This document shows, one piece after another, positions 62,303 through 64,000 of a stretch of 64,000 nt of DNA. The notes beneath the pieces are model-generated. The model saw only the letters and a program-made list of their open reading frames with translations, was not told where the DNA came from and did not search any database. The translations under genes were made by a program, and so were the position numbers. Source of the DNA: an uncultured Prevotellaceae bacterium (lineage in GTDB: Bacteria; Bacteroidota; Bacteroidia; Bacteroidales; Bacteroidaceae); contig ONNV01000010.1 of assembly GCA_900319225.1 (NCBI GenBank), positions 1-64,000 on the forward strand. Direction: 5' to 3'. Numbering within the stretch: the first letter of the stretch is position 1; each line of letters begins with the position of its first letter.

Positions 62303-63718
62303 TTATTTACGTTTGCGGAAAAGGAAAAGGGTTGCCATTATGAACAGTACCACAAGGATGCCAAGTGTAATCATTGTGGCGTTCAGGCTCTTGGGGGCAA
62401 ATCCCAGCAGCAGGAGCACGGGGAATCCCATTGCCATGGCAGGTATGTTCTGCAGCACCAGGTTGTTGGCGGCAGGAGTCTCATAACGGGGATCTATCTC
62501 ACGCAACAGGATCATACCGTTACTGGCGGTACCGGTAAGCATTCCGAACATGGAGAAGAAACCCTCATATCCGTAACCGGGATAGATGCGCAGTGACACC
62601 CATCTCACGTAGAAGAATGTCACAATGGCGCCAAGTACGCATACAATGGTCAGAGGCAGCCAGATTGACTTGAGGTTCTCAAAGCTGATGGCAGCGGTAC
62701 CGGCCACAATCATGACGTCAAAACAGATACCGCTCACACGGTTCAGAAGGAACTCATTAAGGTACTCTCTGCTCATCCAGCCACTCTTGCGCAGACGGCG
62801 TATCACGATCTTGACAAGTGAACCGAACAGGATGCCCCAGAAGAAATTGAATCCGTAAACCAGCGGTTTGAGTGTCTTTTCACCAAAGTTGCCCAGATCC
62901 AGACCGCCTATGAATGACATAAGCAGATAGACAAGGAAATAGGTAAGCAGCACGATGGCCACCACGATAGTGAGTTTGTCAACTGACTCGGAGTGAGGCA
63001 GGTCATCCTTCTGCTCATAATCCTTGAGGGTATGCTTTGACTCGGCCGCATTCTCATGAATGGAGAGTTTCTTGCGGTTATTGAGTATGTTCATGTATAT
63101 GACACCCACCACACTACCAACCAGGAATCCGATGGTAGCGATGGAGAGTCCAAAGTCTATTCCGTGAAAGTTTATCCCCTGATCGGCAGCACCAAGCTGA
63201 TAGATGGTACCAAAGTTGAGTGCCTGGCCGGGACCCTGTCCGTAACCCATGGGAACCAGCAGACCGCTGGAGTAGAAGATGTCACGTCCGAATTCGGGGT
63301 TTCTCCACCATAGGAACATAGGTATGGTAACCAACAGGCCTATGATACCCTGAACCATGTATGTGGCTATGGTAAGGGTACCGGTATCTATCACAGTGCG
63401 GGTGTTGGCGCGGTCAGTCTCCTTTGACTGGCGCAGGGACATGGCTATGAATCCCAAGGCAAGCGCATGGTAAGTGACGGTCTCCATGAACCTCTTGTCT
63501 ATGATGTTGCTGAAAGCGGGCCACAGTTTGAGCAGCAGGATTATCAGACCACCCAGCAGTGCTGTAGGTATGAGACTGCGACGCAACAGGGTAACCTTAC
63601 GCCTCAACACGTTGCCGGCCAGAACAGCCAGTGCTACTATGAAAACCTGGATAAGAGTAGCCCAAACCTCAGGTGCAGCGAACGACGTCACTGCTATACC
63701 GTTTGCAGAAAGTATCAT
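62303..63718 (-). CDS. Sodium/glutamate symporter-like transporter (GltS family)
   Basis: A 471-residue inner-membrane protein with about twelve helices. [23 protein letters not shown] and [23 protein letters not shown] are the two re-entrant-loop regions characteristic of the GltS/ESS family of sodium-dependent glutamate carriers. The central cytoplasmic linker (about residues 215-250, charged) is longer than in E. coli GltS. Substrate by family: glutamate or another anion. Promoter box on the minus strand at 63745-63752. Confidence 0.85.
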   Translation of the reverse strand: MILSANGIAVTSFAAPEVWATLIQVFIVALAVLAGNVLRRKVTLLRRSLIPTALLGGLIILLLKLWPAFSNIIDKRFMETVTYHALALGFIAMSLRQSKETDRANTRTVIDTGTLTIATYMVQGIIGLLVTIPMFLWWRNPEFGRDIFYSSGLLVPMGYGQGPGQALNFGTIYQLGAADQGINFHGIDFGLSIATIGFLVGSVVGVIYMNILNNRKKLSIHENAAESKHTLKDYEQKDDLPHSESVDKLTIVVAIVLLTYFLVYLLMSFIGGLDLGNFGEKTLKPLVYGFNFFWGILFGSLVKIVIRRLRKSGWMSREYLNEFLLNRVSGICFDVMIVAGTAAISFENLKSIWLPLTIVCVLGAIVTFFYVRWVSLRIYPGYGYEGFFSMFGMLTGTASNGMILLREIDPRYETPAANNLVLQNIPAMAMGFPVLLLLGFAPKSLNATMITLGILVVLFIMATLFLFRKRK

Positions 63719-63744
63719 TTCACTATCTTTTCTTTACAGAAAGT

Positions 63745-63854
63745 CAAAGATAGTTCATTTATTTCAGATTTACGGAATTATCACGGTTTTGATATGTTGA
63801 CCGTCATAGAATTGATACTAAAGCTATGATTATCCCATTTTAATGCTATATTCG
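63745..63854. promoter_or_regulatory. Divergent promoters of the GltS-like and preT-like genes
   Basis: The minus-strand box TATCTTTG (63745-63752) lies 27 bases before the transporter ATG; the plus-strand box TATATTCG (63847-63854) lies 31 bases before ATG 63886. The sequence between them is AT-rich with no clear palindrome. Confidence 0.55.
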
Positions 63855-63885
63855 CAAAGTAACCTGATTCTAACAGTACTGACTT

Positions 63886-64000
63886 ATGATGCATATTTAT
63901 GAAGAGGCTTCACGATGCCTGTTGTGTGACAACGCTCCCTGCACCAAGGCATGCAGTAACGGCGATCCAGCAAGGGCAATACGTGCCATTAGGTTTGACA
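63886..64000 (+). CDS. PreT-like dihydropyrimidine dehydrogenase subunit, 5' end only
   Basis: The first 38 codons of a gene cut by the window end. The encoded start MMHIYEEASRCLLC runs into a ferredoxin-like cluster motif CLLCDNAPCTKAC, the CxxCx4CxxxC pattern of the N-terminal domain of PreT and related GltD-type NADPH subunits, which hold two 4Fe-4S clusters. PreT works with PreA to reduce uracil and thymine. Other members of the GltD-like superfamily cannot be excluded from this fragment. Confidence 0.7.
   Translation, partial: MMHIYEEASRCLLCDNAPCTKACSNGDPARAIRAIRFD

Overview
The window is chromosomal DNA of a Gram-negative anaerobe of the order Bacteroidales, most likely from the Bacteroidaceae/Prevotellaceae side; the genus cannot be told from the sequence. 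The signs are: promoters of the Bacteroidetes type (a TAnnTTTG -7 box, several with a TTG or TTTG about 19-20 bases upstream); weak Shine-Dalgarno sequences; typical families (DUF2723, DUF3098, DUF4294, M49 dipeptidyl peptidase with HECLGH, BspA-type leucine-rich repeats, M56 peptidase with BlaI); and the conserved gene order ftsX-DUF3098-uppP-truB-queA-folK. I found no rRNA, tRNA, CRISPR array, transposase or prophage gene.

Layout. 1-14.7 kb is mostly housekeeping: metG, a CDP-sugar/polyol type cytidylyltransferase, a YfhO membrane protein, a GT4 glycosyltransferase, RNase R, an ABC exporter with its GntR/YtrA-type repressor and a clear operator, a Pif1-like helicase with an HRDC domain, and miaB. 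14.8-16.3 kb is an acetyl-CoA hydrolase/CoA-transferase followed by an inverted-repeat element.

16.5-31.6 kb reads as one long transcription unit, with a promoter at 16443-16474 and a terminator at 31569-31603. It starts with a methyltransferase and ftsX-DUF3098-uppP-truB-queA-folK plus a 44-residue ORF. It then runs without a break into a glycan locus: LicD, flippase, LicD, a cytidylyltransferase-SDR fusion, a CDP-polyol phosphotransferase, a GT2 glycosyltransferase and an EamA transporter. It ends with dipeptidyl peptidase III. The fusion has the architecture of Haemophilus Bcs1/Acs1, which makes CDP-ribitol. The simplest reading is a teichoic-acid-like or ribitol-phosphate-modified surface glycan in a Gram-negative. 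The two LicD proteins would be ribitol-phosphate transferases, in analogy to mammalian ISPD with FKTN/FKRP. This is my leading candidate for an undescribed system.

31.6-37 kb holds three tandem hairpin repeats and then a BlaI repressor overlapping a 1516-residue protein. That protein fuses a BlaR1/MecR1-type M56 antirepressor to about 1150 residues of BspA-like leucine-rich repeats on the predicted periplasmic side, a second strong candidate for a new sensing system. Next comes metK behind a leader that looks like a long-loop SAM-II/SAM-V riboswitch.

38.6-64 kb carries a lytic transglycosylase, a lipoprotein with a barrel-like tail, two tandem GH31 glycosidases, an rRNA methyltransferase-like gene with a basic KPFRK-repeat tail, purD, a DUF2723 (TMEM260-like) membrane protein, a polysaccharide deacetylase, dacB, a radical SAM enzyme, an outer-membrane barrel with helix-hairpin-helix motifs, a DUF4294 gene, ychF, lgt, mutS, a GltS-like carrier and the first codons of a preT-like gene.

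Three palindromic intergenic elements share a GGGACGGTT core (16.3, 36.9 and 59.6 kb). The last is a perfect 40-bp inverted repeat whose ends supply the stop codons of both lgt and mutS. Convergent genes are packed tightly: four pairs overlap or abut.
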